Notes: generated from the letters alone by a model not told the origin. Positions 1 to 4,909 are shown, counted from the stretch's first letter. The stretch: DNA of 5,217 nt from Brevundimonas sp. UBA5866 (GCF_002432125.1 NZ_DJFS01000073.1:251-5467); one strand, 5' to 3'. Program-made: numbers and translations.

Positions 1-375
1 GTGGCGGACCTGAACGGTGATGTGGTGCATCGTGGAGCCTTTGCGGACAGCTTGGCACGGACCGGAGCCGAGGGCGTTCGCATGCTGTGGCAGCATGACG
101 GGCGCGCCGTGATCGGGCGCTGGGAGCGGATGACCGAGGACGAGCGGGGACTGTTCGTCGAGGGCTTTATCGGGGACTGGTCAGCGGATGCGCGGATGGC
201 CAAGGCAGTGTGCAAGGCGGGCGCGGTGGACGGCCTGTCCATCGGGTTCCGCACGGCGCGGGCGCGCAAGAGCGGGCGCTTGCGGGTTTTGAGCGGGGTC
301 GGGCTGTGGGAGGTGTCGGTGGTGACGTTTCCGGCGTGTCCGGGCGCGCGGCTGAGGGTGGCGAAGCGGAACTAG
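1..375 (+). CDS. HK97-family prohead protease, GTA g4-like (5' end outside window)
   Basis: This protease cuts the N-terminal scaffold region from the capsid protein during head maturation. The first codon here is GTG, but it is very likely an internal Val: the visible start (VADLNGDVVHRGAF) matches an internal motif of the family, which normally follows about 15-25 residues of the type 'GYASLF'. The gene is therefore called as 5'-truncated by the window. Numbering from the first visible codon, the expected catalytic residues are in place: His32 in LWQHD, Ser80 in GLSIGF, and Glu104 in LWEVS as the probable third member. The C-terminal VVTFPACPGAR motif is also typical. The protein ends at a TAG only 12 bp before the stop of a convergent thioesterase gene. 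In related clusters the capsid gene usually follows directly, whereas here it lies 1.66 kb away. The family call is firm; the true start cannot be seen. Confidence 0.9.
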   Translation: MADLNGDVVHRGAFADSLARTGAEGVRMLWQHDGRAVIGRWERMTEDERGLFVEGFIGDWSADARMAKAVCKAGAVDGLSIGFRTARARKSGRLRVLSGVGLWEVSVVTFPACPGARLRVAKRN

Positions 376-387
376 TCGAGGCGGGAG

Positions 388-786
388 CTAAGCCAGAAGG
401 GCGCGGAAGGTATCGCTTAAGGGGGCTGATTTGCCGTTGATGGCGCGGACGTAGGTTAGGGTGATTTCGGTCAGCTCTGTGGTGTCGCGGCGGACGGTGA
501 CCGACAGGGTGAAGCTGGAGGTGCCGATGCGGGTGGGCTGGACCGTGCAGGTGAGGAGGTCGTCCGCGCGGGCGGGGGCTTTGAAGCTGAGGTGGGCGTC
601 GACGACGTAGAGCTGGAAGAAGTCTTCGATGTCGGAGCCGAGGACGCCGAGGTGACGGAAGTATTCTGTGCCAGCGGCGTCGGCATAGACGAGGTAGTTG
701 CCGTTGAACACAACGCCCTGTGGGTCGGCCTCGCTCCAGCGGACGCGGATCGGGGTGGAGAAGGGCTTCTTTTCGGCTTGGCTCAT
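388..786 (-). CDS. Acyl-CoA thioesterase, 4-hydroxybenzoyl-CoA thioesterase/YbgC-like hot-dog fold
   Basis: The 132-residue protein has the length and pattern of a single hot-dog-fold domain that hydrolyses acyl-CoA thioesters in the cytoplasm. The N-terminal motif IRVRWSEADPQGVVFNGNYL (residues 13-32) matches the 4HBT/YbgC signature. Asp21 sits where the catalytic Asp lies in that family, followed by Gly24 and by Asn30-Tyr31 at the start of the central helix. The strand VVDAHLSFKAPARADDLL and the closing TYVRAINGKSAPL are also typical. The ATG at 786 is the first start after an in-frame TAG eight codons upstream; the ribosome binding site is weak. The gene converges on the protease gene with a 12-bp gap and no terminator between them. 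The substrate cannot be deduced. It has no known link to phage or GTA particles and looks like a host gene placed inside the structural cluster. Confidence 0.85.
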   Translation of the reverse strand: MSQAEKKPFSTPIRVRWSEADPQGVVFNGNYLVYADAAGTEYFRHLGVLGSDIEDFFQLYVVDAHLSFKAPARADDLLTCTVQPTRIGTSSFTLSVTVRRDTTELTEITLTYVRAINGKSAPLSDTFRALLA

Positions 787-819
787 GGTGACGACGGAAG
801 TCCTGTTATGAAAGTAACG

Positions 820-847
820 AGACTATCGGTTGTTTGGCCGACCGCAA
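820..847 (-). promoter_or_regulatory. Possible sigma-70-type promoter of the thioesterase gene
   Basis: Read on the minus strand, TTGCGG (847-842) and TAGTCT (825-820) are separated by 16 bp and would start transcription about 27 bases before the thioesterase ATG. Both hexamers are imperfect. This is a position-based guess, offered because the gene's upstream neighbour is a dead remnant and the gene may need its own promoter. Confidence 0.22.
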
Positions 848-850
848 GAC

Positions 851-1063
851 CTACTTGGTGATGGCTTTGAGCACGGTTTGCCGATGGGAAATGCCCGATG
901 CGACAAGGCGTTCTATGAGGAAGGCGGCGTATTCGGGTGCTGGATCGGGGGACGTTCGAGCCGGTTACGTGCGCAAGGCGATGGAGCGCGACAGGATGTC
1001 GATCGCCGCATGGCTGACTTCAGGAGCGATACGGTGAGCCACCCAGCCAAGAAACTTGGGGGC
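851..1063 (-). pseudogene. Decayed gene remnant with an internal TAA (unknown family)
   Basis: On the minus strand, one reading frame from 1063 to 851 reads like real protein but cannot be translated as one piece. It begins after a TAA at 1066-1064 with APKFLGWVAHRIAPE and continues to SRSIALRT. It then meets a TAA at 967-965 and continues in the same frame as a second coding-like stretch, including EYAAFLIERLVASG, to a TAG at 853-851. Third codon positions are mostly G or C on both sides of the internal stop, and the second half has no plausible start codon. This suggests the C-terminal part of a lost gene carrying a nonsense mutation. The TAA at 1066-1064 and the membrane-protein gene 28 bp further upstream suggest that the 5' part was deleted. 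I do not recognise the family. The + strand reading frames over the same bases look like shadows. Confidence 0.5.
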
Positions 1064-1091
1064 TTATGGAACGGATGATTTTCGTTTGTCG

Positions 1092-1718
1092 CTATGAAAG
1101 CCGGGGCAAGGATTCGGGCGCTGAAGGCTCTTCGCCAATACGATAGGCATCGTAGAGGCGGCGGTATTGGCGGCGGATAAGGACGATTGTGGTCAGTATG
1201 AAGCCGGCAATGAAGCTGTAGGTGATCACGGCGGCGGACTGCGAGAAGACGAGCCAGACCTGCAACGGCAGAATGAGCACAAATACCAAAACTACGAGAA
1301 ATCTGTCGGTTATCCGAAGGATCGCGCCGAGCCTTGGATAGGGTAGGGGGCGGCCGAGGATGCGGATAAGAGCCTGGAACCGGGGCGGAATGGTCGAAAA
1401 CTCGGGCAGGAGGGGGAGTGGCTCGCGGTTGATGTCGTTCAGGGTGCCGGACGTGGCGAGCTGAAGAGGGTTACGGTTACCGGACTGAGGTGGATTGGGC
1501 GTGTGACGTGCGGTGAGCGCGTATTTGGGATTGTGCAGAAGCAGCATGGCGCAAAAGAAGCCGAGCAATGCCACAGACGGTTCTTTTGCCCAAACGAGAT
1601 AAAGACCAAAGCCGAATATGAGCACCAAACCTTGCCAAATTGGCTGAAGGACTAGGTTGGGCCAGTTGAGGCGGTGGTACTGGCGTGGTTTGGGGGAGGC
1701 GCTGTCCATGATGGACAT
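1092..1718 (-). CDS. Four-helix integral membrane protein of unknown function
   Basis: The product is 208 residues from the ATG at 1718. Hydrophobic segments lie at about residues 22-44, 46-61, 139-158 and 161-182. A hydrophilic, Pro- and Arg-rich loop (62-138) separates the two hairpins, and a basic tail follows with RRQYRRLYDAYR at about 182-193. The charge pattern predicts that both ends and the central loop are cytoplasmic. I recognise no family signature or catalytic motif. The frame stays open upstream to a TTG at 1850, which would add 44 residues. That extension lacks a Shine-Dalgarno site, is rich in Arg and Ala, and would run through a strong palindrome and a Caulobacter-type -10, so the ATG at 1718 is preferred; an ATG at 1709 is also possible. 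The gene looks less GC-rich than the structural genes on either side. It is divergent from the capsid gene. Confidence 0.65.
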   Translation of the reverse strand: MSIMDSASPKPRQYHRLNWPNLVLQPIWQGLVLIFGFGLYLVWAKEPSVALLGFFCAMLLLHNPKYALTARHTPNPPQSGNRNPLQLATSGTLNDINREPLPLLPEFSTIPPRFQALIRILGRPLPYPRLGAILRITDRFLVVLVFVLILPLQVWLVFSQSAAVITYSFIAGFILTTIVLIRRQYRRLYDAYRIGEEPSAPESLPRLS

Positions 1719-1719
1719 A

Positions 1720-1748
1720 CTATTTGCATACCATCGATACGCAAATAG
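1720..1748 (-). promoter_or_regulatory. 29-bp palindrome just upstream of the membrane-protein start
   Basis: On the minus strand, arms CTATTTGCGTATC and GGTATGCAAATAG flank a 3-base centre (GAT). Eleven of 13 positions are complementary, and the two exceptions are G-T pairs, so in RNA all 13 positions could pair. It ends one base before the ATG at 1718 and starts where transcription from the adjacent -10 would begin. It is either a repressor operator or a leader hairpin; the sequence alone does not decide which. Confidence 0.6.
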
Positions 1749-1755
1749 GGCAGTG

Positions 1756-1785
1756 GTTTTAGCGGCCAGGGCGGGATGGCGACGA
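1756..1785 (-). promoter_or_regulatory. Probable Caulobacter-type housekeeping promoter of the membrane-protein gene
   Basis: Read on the minus strand, GCTAAAAC (1763-1756) is an exact match to the Caulobacter sigma-73 -10 consensus GCTANAWC. TCGTCGC (1785-1779) matches five of seven positions of the -35 consensus TTGACGS. The 15-bp spacer is slightly long for this promoter type. Transcription would start near 1749, so the leader would be about 30 nt and consist almost entirely of the palindrome at 1748-1720. Confidence 0.4.
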
Positions 1786-1858
1786 GCGCTTAAGAAACCT
1801 GCCCGCGAGGGATACCTCTGGATATCGAGTTTCAATCTAAACTGTCGCAATAACTATC

Positions 1859-1889
1859 GGTACAAGAAGAAGAATTAGTCTTGTGTACC
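1859..1889. repeat. Imperfect inverted repeat in the divergent region
   Basis: Arms GGTACAAGA (1859-1867) and TCTTGTGTACC (1879-1889) are complementary over nine pairs, with two extra bases (1884-1885) bulged in the right arm. The 11-base centre is purine-rich. It lies about 150 bases before the capsid gene and could be a protein-binding site; it has no T-run that would suggest a terminator. Confidence 0.35.
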
Positions 1890-2027
1890 AACATAAAATA
1901 GCACTGGTCCAAAGAAGCTACGCGGCGGGGCGCAGAAGTTCTCGACGCCAGGATGCTGCCGGGATGGTGGTGCGTGGCCTCGAAGCGCTCAACATAAGCG
2001 CAAAAGTATCCGCATAGCGCGGGTTTT

Positions 2028-2033
2028 AAGGAG
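2028..2033 (+). promoter_or_regulatory. Strong Shine-Dalgarno site of the capsid gene
   Basis: AAGGAG lies five bases before the ATG at 2039 and is set in an A-rich context. It is the clearest ribosome binding site in the window and fixes the capsid start. Strong initiation fits a protein needed in hundreds of copies per particle. Confidence 0.8.
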
Positions 2034-2038
2034 AAAAG

Positions 2039-3265
2039 ATGAAAGAGATCAAGACCGTGTCGGGTTCGCCCGAGGCGCGCGAAGTCGTGCGCGAAATGAT
2101 GGTGGCGTTTGAGGCGTTCAAGGATGCCAATGACGAGCGTATGGCGCAGATCGAGAAGAAAGCAGCCTCCGATGCGCTGCTGGAGGAGAAGGTCGCGCGT
2201 ATCGATCAGGCTGTGGCCGCGGCGCAGGCGCGTCTGGATCGTCTGGCGAGCGAGGCGCGTCGTCCTGTCTTGGGGGAGGGCGGTGAGTTTGTGGCCTCGG
2301 CGCCGGAGGCCAAGGCGGCGTTTGATGGCTATCTGAAGACGGGCTCGGTGGCTGGCCTTGAGGTGAAGGCGGGTCTGTCGTCGGGGGCGTCGTCGGGTGG
2401 CTATGTCGTGCCGCCGGAGACGGAGCGTGCGATCGAGCGCCGTCTGCTGGCCGTGTCGCCGATGCGCGAGATTGCGTCTGTGCGCACGGTGGCCAGTGGT
2501 GTGTTCAAGAAGCCGGTCTCGACGGCGGGTGTGGCTGCGGGTTGGGTGGCCGAGACGGATGCACGTCCGGAGACGGATCCGGCGACGCTGGCACTGCTGG
2601 AGTTTCCGGCGGCGGACCTTTACGCCAATCCGGCGGCGACGCAGGCCCTGCTGGATGACGCCTTGGTCGATCTGGACGAGTGGCTGGCGGGCGAGGTCGA
2701 GGATGCCTTTGCCGCGCAGGAAACCACGGCCTTTGTGACGGGTAATGGCGTCAACAAGCCCAAGGGCTTTCTGGCCTATGACACGGTGGCCGACAGCGCG
2801 CATGTCTGGGGCAAGATCGGCTTTGTGGCCAGTGGTGGTGCGTCGGGTTTTGCCAGCTCGGCCCCTGTGGATAAGCTGATCGATCTGATCTATGCGCCCA
2901 AGGCCCAGTACCGCGCCAACGGGCGTTTTGTGATGAACCGCAAGACGCTGTCGGCTGTGCGTAAGTTGAAGGATGCGGACGGCAACTATGTCTGGCAGCC
3001 GGCGCAGCGTCTGGGCGAGGTTTCGTCGGTGATGGGCTATCCGGTGACCGAGATCGAGACCATGCCGGATATTTCGGCGAACAGTCTGTCGATAGCGTTC
3101 GGTGACTTCCAGCGCGGGTATCTGATTGTTGATCGTGCGGGGGTGCGTGTGCTGCGTGATCCGTTCACGGCCAAGCCGTATGTGCTGTTCTATACGACCA
3201 AGCGTGTGGGCGGCGGCGTGCAGAACTTTGATGCGATCAAGGTGATGAAGTTTGCGGCTTCATAA
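2039..3265 (+). CDS. HK97-fold phage/GTA major capsid protein, g5-like
   Basis: The 408-residue product forms the head shell. Residues about 10-75 are a charged, Ala-rich, probably coiled-coil segment that matches the scaffolding delta domain of HK97-type capsids. This part is normally removed by the prohead protease, and the likely cleavage zone is near residue 110 (GLEVKAGLSSG), just before the conserved GGYVVPPE at 120-127. The remainder shows the family pattern: FVTGNGVNKPKGFL, FVMNRKTL, DADGNYVWQP, VMGYPV, MPDI, AFGDFQRGY, VLRDPFTAKP and FYTTKRVGGGVQNFDAIK near the C-terminus. Length matches GTA capsids. A strong AAGGAG site supports the start. All 23 Arg codons are CGT or CGC, with no CGG, CGA or AGG, unlike the genes that follow; this suggests selection for high expression. 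A hairpin terminator 116 bases downstream could favour capsid over downstream products. Confidence 0.95.
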   Translation: MKEIKTVSGSPEAREVVREMMVAFEAFKDANDERMAQIEKKAASDALLEEKVARIDQAVAAAQARLDRLASEARRPVLGEGGEFVASAPEAKAAFDGYLKTGSVAGLEVKAGLSSGASSGGYVVPPETERAIERRLLAVSPMREIASVRTVASGVFKKPVSTAGVAAGWVAETDARPETDPATLALLEFPAADLYANPAATQALLDDALVDLDEWLAGEVEDAFAAQETTAFVTGNGVNKPKGFLAYDTVADSAHVWGKIGFVASGGASGFASSAPVDKLIDLIYAPKAQYRANGRFVMNRKTLSAVRKLKDADGNYVWQPAQRLGEVSSVMGYPVTEIETMPDISANSLSIAFGDFQRGYLIVDRAGVRVLRDPFTAKPYVLFYTTKRVGGGVQNFDAIKVMKFAAS

Positions 3266-3276
3266 AGTGCCCTAGC

Positions 3277-3297
3277 GCAAACGCCGCGGGCGTTTGC
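3277..3297. repeat. Perfect 9-bp hairpin after the capsid gene
   Basis: Arms GCAAACGCC (3277-3285) and GGCGTTTGC (3289-3297) enclose a GCG loop, 12 bases after the capsid stop. No T-run follows, so it is unlikely to be an intrinsic terminator on its own. It may protect the capsid mRNA 3' end or be one edge of a dispersed repeat that includes the next structure. Confidence 0.6.
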
Positions 3298-3326
3298 TGC
3301 TTGAGGGCGCCCGCCGGAGGCAGGAG

Positions 3327-3365
3327 GCCGCGTCGGGAGGCCCCGTGAGGGCCGACGAGCGCGGC
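3327..3365. repeat. GC-rich bulged inverted repeat
   Basis: GCCGC+GTCGG (3327-3336) pairs with CCGAC (3352-3356) and GCGGC (3361-3365), giving ten pairs interrupted by a 4-base bulge (3357-3360). The loop can form a small CCC/GGG stem (3342-3344 with 3349-3351). The surrounding sequence has several short purine-rich blocks of the type GGAGGC and looks like a repeat element, not unique spacer. Its copy number in the genome cannot be judged here. Confidence 0.45.
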
Positions 3366-3380
3366 TAAGCGTAAAGCGAT

Positions 3381-3414
3381 GACAAAGGGCGGTCCGTGTG
3401 GGCCGCCTTTTGTC
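3381..3414 (+). terminator. Intrinsic terminator/attenuator hairpin between capsid and connector genes
   Basis: Left arm 3381-3395 and right arm 3400-3414 form a 15-bp stem with a GTGT loop; two pairs are G-U and no position is unpaired. The GC-rich core is flanked by AAA on the left and TTTT on the right, followed by GTCGTT, so it could act in either direction, with a short U-run on the + strand. It sits inside what is otherwise one structural gene series. It would therefore reduce transcription into the connector and tail genes relative to capsid. Confidence 0.75.
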
Positions 3415-3430
3415 GTTGTGGGTGGTTTTT

Positions 3431-3483
3431 GAGGGGGGACCCTCATCCGGCCCTTCGGGCCACCTTCTCCCATAGGGAGAAGG
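3431..3483. repeat. Mosaic palindromic intergenic repeat (RIME/REP-like)
   Basis: Three consecutive stem-loops are visible: GAGGG/CCCTC (3431-3435 with 3440-3444), GGCCC/GGGCC around TTC (3449-3461), and a perfect 9-bp CCTTCTCCC/GGGAGAAGG around ATA (3463-3483). From memory, the string from CCCTCATCC to GAGAAGG resembles a short palindromic element often found between genes in Rhizobiales, Caulobacterales and relatives (RIME-like). The last stem ends 19 bases before the connector ATG. It may stabilise or mask the 5' end of that message, or simply be an insertion. Confidence 0.65.
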
Positions 3484-3502
3484 AAAACAGGAAAGGGGCG
3501 AT

Positions 3503-3769
3503 ATGGCAGCCGTGGTGACGCTGGCGGAGGCCAGGGTGTTTTTGAGGGTGGAGCATGGGGCGGAGGATGGGTTGATCCAGACTCTAATCGATGCGGCCAA
3601 GGCGCGGGTGGAGGGGGAGGTGGGGTTGAGCCTGACTTCGACCTCGCCCGCGCCGTTGCGGCTGGCGGTGCTGATGCTGGTGCTGAGGGCCTATGAGCGC
3701 GGGGAGGCGGCGATGGATGTAGCGCCGATCGAGGCGTGGATTGCGCCTTATCGCGTGGTGCGTCTGTGA
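3503..3769 (+). CDS. Head-tail connector protein, gp6-like (GTA g6-like, compact form)
   Basis: The 88-residue product fits the phage gp6-like connector family, which forms a ring at the portal vertex between head and tail. The N-terminal part, TLAEARVFLRVEHGAEDGLIQTLIDAAKARVEGEVGLSL, matches the family's pattern of an acidic linker between two helices, ending in a long amphipathic helix. The second part resembles the end of the longer GTA/phiE125-gp8-type proteins: PLRLAVLMLVLRAYERGEA, then IEAWIAPYRVVRL. Those proteins are roughly twice as long, so a middle segment appears to be missing. The ATG at 3503 has AAGGGG four bases upstream. Twenty-eight bases separate its stop from the next gene's ATG. 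Confidence in the family is good because of both motifs and gene position. Confidence 0.85.
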   Translation: MAAVVTLAEARVFLRVEHGAEDGLIQTLIDAAKARVEGEVGLSLTSTSPAPLRLAVLMLVLRAYERGEAAMDVAPIEAWIAPYRVVRL

Positions 3770-3797
3770 GGCGGATCAGCGACGAACGAAAGCAAAG

Positions 3798-4100
3798 ATG
3801 ATGAAGGTGCTGGCGGGTGTTTTCCGGCCTGTGGAGACGGTGACGGCGCAGGGCGGTCGGGCGGTTTTCCATGAGGCGATGGGGCAGGTCTGGCTGAAGG
3901 CGGGGGCGCGGCGTCGTGCTGAAAAAGGCGAGGCGGGGGCTGTGGTCGTGTTGGAAACCATGAAGGCCGAGGCGCGGGCCGATCCGAGGCTGGAGGAGGG
4001 TTTGCGCCTGAGGTTTTCGGGGGCGGACTGGAAGGTCTTGGTCGTGGACCAGACGCTGAAGGCGGGCCGGATGATGCTGGAACTGGAGCGGGTGCGATGA
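3798..4100 (+). CDS. Head-tail adaptor/stopper protein, GTA g7-like
   Basis: The 100-residue product lies where GTA clusters encode the head-completion (stopper) protein that closes the connector before tail docking. It resembles small beta-rich head-tail adaptors. The N-terminal part reads VFRPVETVTAQGGRAVFHEAMGQVWLKAG, like the family's '...G....W...G..WA.v', followed by a mid segment with ETMKAEARADPRLEEGLRL and a C-terminal strand DWKVLVVDQTLKAGRMMLELERVR. The start is uncertain. Tandem ATGs occur at 3798 and 3801 without a clear ribosome binding site, and the frame is open upstream to a TTG at 3741 inside the previous gene. The 3798 start avoids that overlap. Its stop overlaps the next gene's start (ATGA at 4097-4100), which indicates translational coupling. 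CGG and AGG Arg codons are common here, in contrast to the capsid gene. Confidence 0.75.
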   Translation: MMKVLAGVFRPVETVTAQGGRAVFHEAMGQVWLKAGARRRAEKGEAGAVVVLETMKAEARADPRLEEGLRLRFSGADWKVLVVDQTLKAGRMMLELERVR

Positions 4101-4498
4101 GCGATGTCGCGGGGGGTCTGGTGAAGGCGGTGGTGTCGGCGTTGGTAGCAGATGCAGGTGTGCAGGCTCTGCTGGGTGATCCGGTCAGGGTGTTTGATGC
4201 GCCGCCGAAGGGGGCGGTTGCGCCCTATCTGCTGGTGGGGCGGGGCGTTGAGGTGCCGTTGAAGGCCGAGGGCGGCGGGGCGGAGGTGTCGCTGTCGCTG
4301 AGCGTGGTGAGCCGTTTTGCCGGACAGGAAGAGGCGCGGGCCGTGGTGGCGGCGGTGCGTGATGGGCTGGACGGACTGGCGGTGTCGGAGGGCGGCGTGA
4401 CGGGTGTCGTGCGGGTGCGCGGGACCGAGGTTTTTGCAGGTGCTGACGGGCGCGGGGCCTATGGGGTTTTGCGTCTTCGAGCGGTGATGGAGGGATAG
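4097..4498 (+). CDS. DUF3168 tail terminator protein, GTA g8-like
   Basis: The 133-residue product belongs to the DUF3168 group. Its RcGTA member forms the ring that ends the tail tube and joins it to the head. Diagnostic parts are an N-terminal helix (LVKAVVSALVADAGVQALLGD, residues 8-28), VRVFDAPPKGAVAPYLLVG (30-48), the strand-rich middle ending LSLSVVSRFAGQEEARAVVAAVRDGL (66-91), and the closing GRGAYGVLRLRAVMEG. It starts at an ATG overlapping the previous stop by ATGA and ends directly against the next gene's ATG. The spacing suggests translation as one coupled unit with g7 and g9. Family length and order in the cluster agree. Confidence 0.88.
   Translation: MSDVAGGLVKAVVSALVADAGVQALLGDPVRVFDAPPKGAVAPYLLVGRGVEVPLKAEGGGAEVSLSLSVVSRFAGQEEARAVVAAVRDGLDGLAVSEGGVTGVVRVRGTEVFAGADGRGAYGVLRLRAVMEG
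4489..4494 (+). promoter_or_regulatory. Shine-Dalgarno site of the major tail protein gene
   Basis: GGAGGG lies four bases before the ATG at 4499, within the last codons of the tail terminator gene. It is better than the sites of g7 and g10, which fits the higher copy number of the tail tube protein. Confidence 0.6.
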
Positions 4499-4909
4499 AT
4501 GGCGGTGCAGAGCGGGCGTGACATGCTGCTGAAGATTGCGGGCAGCGGCGGGGCTTTTGTGACGGTAGCGGGCCTGAGGGCGCGGACGATTTCGCTGAAT
4601 GCCAAGACGGTGGATGTGACCGATGGCGATAGCTCGGGACGCTGGCGTGAGCTGTTGGCGGGGGCGGGCGTGAAGTCGGCGGCGGTGAGCGGGCAGGGGA
4701 TTTTCCGGGATGCGGCGTCGGATGCGCTGATCCGCGAGGCCTTCTTTGAGCAGTCGGCCAAGCGTTGGCAGTTGGTGGTGCCGGACTTTGGTGTGCTGGA
4801 GGGGCCGTTTCTGGTGAGCGCGCTGGAATACGCGGGCGAGCATGAGGGCGAGGCGAGTTTTGCCCTGTCGCTGGCCAGTGCGGGTGCGGTGGAGTTTTCG
4901 GCGCTGTGA
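4499..4909 (+). CDS. Major tail tube protein, TP901-1 family (GTA g9-like)
   Basis: The 136-residue product stacks as hexameric rings to make the tail tube. It matches the TP901-1 major tail protein group in length and in motifs: GRDMLLKI (6-13), VAGLRARTISLNAKTVDVT (23-41), DSSGRWRELLAGAGVKSAAV (44-63), SGQGIFRDAASD (64-75), and the C-terminal SALEYAGEHEGEASFALSL (107-125) followed by SAGAVEFSAL. The start abuts the previous stop with no gap and has a good GGAGGG site. The end overlaps the next gene's GTG start (GTGA at 4906-4909). This is one of the clearest family assignments in the window. Confidence 0.93.
   Translation: MAVQSGRDMLLKIAGSGGAFVTVAGLRARTISLNAKTVDVTDGDSSGRWRELLAGAGVKSAAVSGQGIFRDAASDALIREAFFEQSAKRWQLVVPDFGVLEGPFLVSALEYAGEHEGEASFALSLASAGAVEFSAL

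Larger units (their letters stand above)
1719..2038. other. Divergent intergenic region between membrane-protein and capsid genes
   Basis: About 320 bases hold no convincing gene; short open frames on both strands look like noise or shadows. The left third contains the palindrome and promoter of the membrane-protein gene. An imperfect inverted repeat spans 1859-1889 and a small GCGCT/AGCGC repeat spans 1985-2001. The right end carries the capsid ribosome binding site. I could not find a convincing -35/-10 pair facing the capsid gene: TAAAAT at 1894-1899 has no matching -35, and TCGACGC-like sequence near 1933 has no matching -10. If a capsid promoter lies here, it is probably activator-dependent or non-canonical. 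Confidence 0.5.

Noticed and set aside
592..1078. Three + strand open frames opposite the thioesterase and the relic
   Set aside because: They lack family motifs; the minus strand gives a clear thioesterase and a better coding-like frame in 851-1063.
1719..1850. TTG-initiated 44-residue N-terminal extension of the membrane protein
   Set aside because: No Shine-Dalgarno site, composition unlike the rest, and it overlaps the predicted promoter and palindrome.
1657..1878. 73-codon + strand open frame over the divergent region
   Set aside because: It runs antisense to the membrane-protein start and through the palindrome, with no ribosome binding site or motif.
1985..2001. GCGCT/AGCGC inverted repeat before the capsid gene
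   Set aside because: Only five base pairs with a 7-base loop; expected by chance in GC-rich DNA.
1832..2803. Long open frame on the minus strand (323 codons) over the capsid start and upstream region
   Set aside because: It lies antisense to a certain capsid gene, is extremely rich in Arg and His in the way of GC-rich shadow frames, and has no recognisable motif.
3266..3502. Possible CRISPR-like or tandem repeat array
   Set aside because: The hairpins differ from each other in sequence and spacing; there are no regular direct repeats or spacers.
3190..3872. Two overlapping minus-strand open frames across the intergenic repeats
   Set aside because: They translate palindromic repeats and antisense of the connector gene; such frames are common spurious annotations at these repeats.
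3776..4843. Long minus-strand open frame (355 codons) opposite g7-g9
   Set aside because: Arg/His/Pro-rich composition typical of a shadow; the + strand holds three clear GTA family genes with coupled starts.
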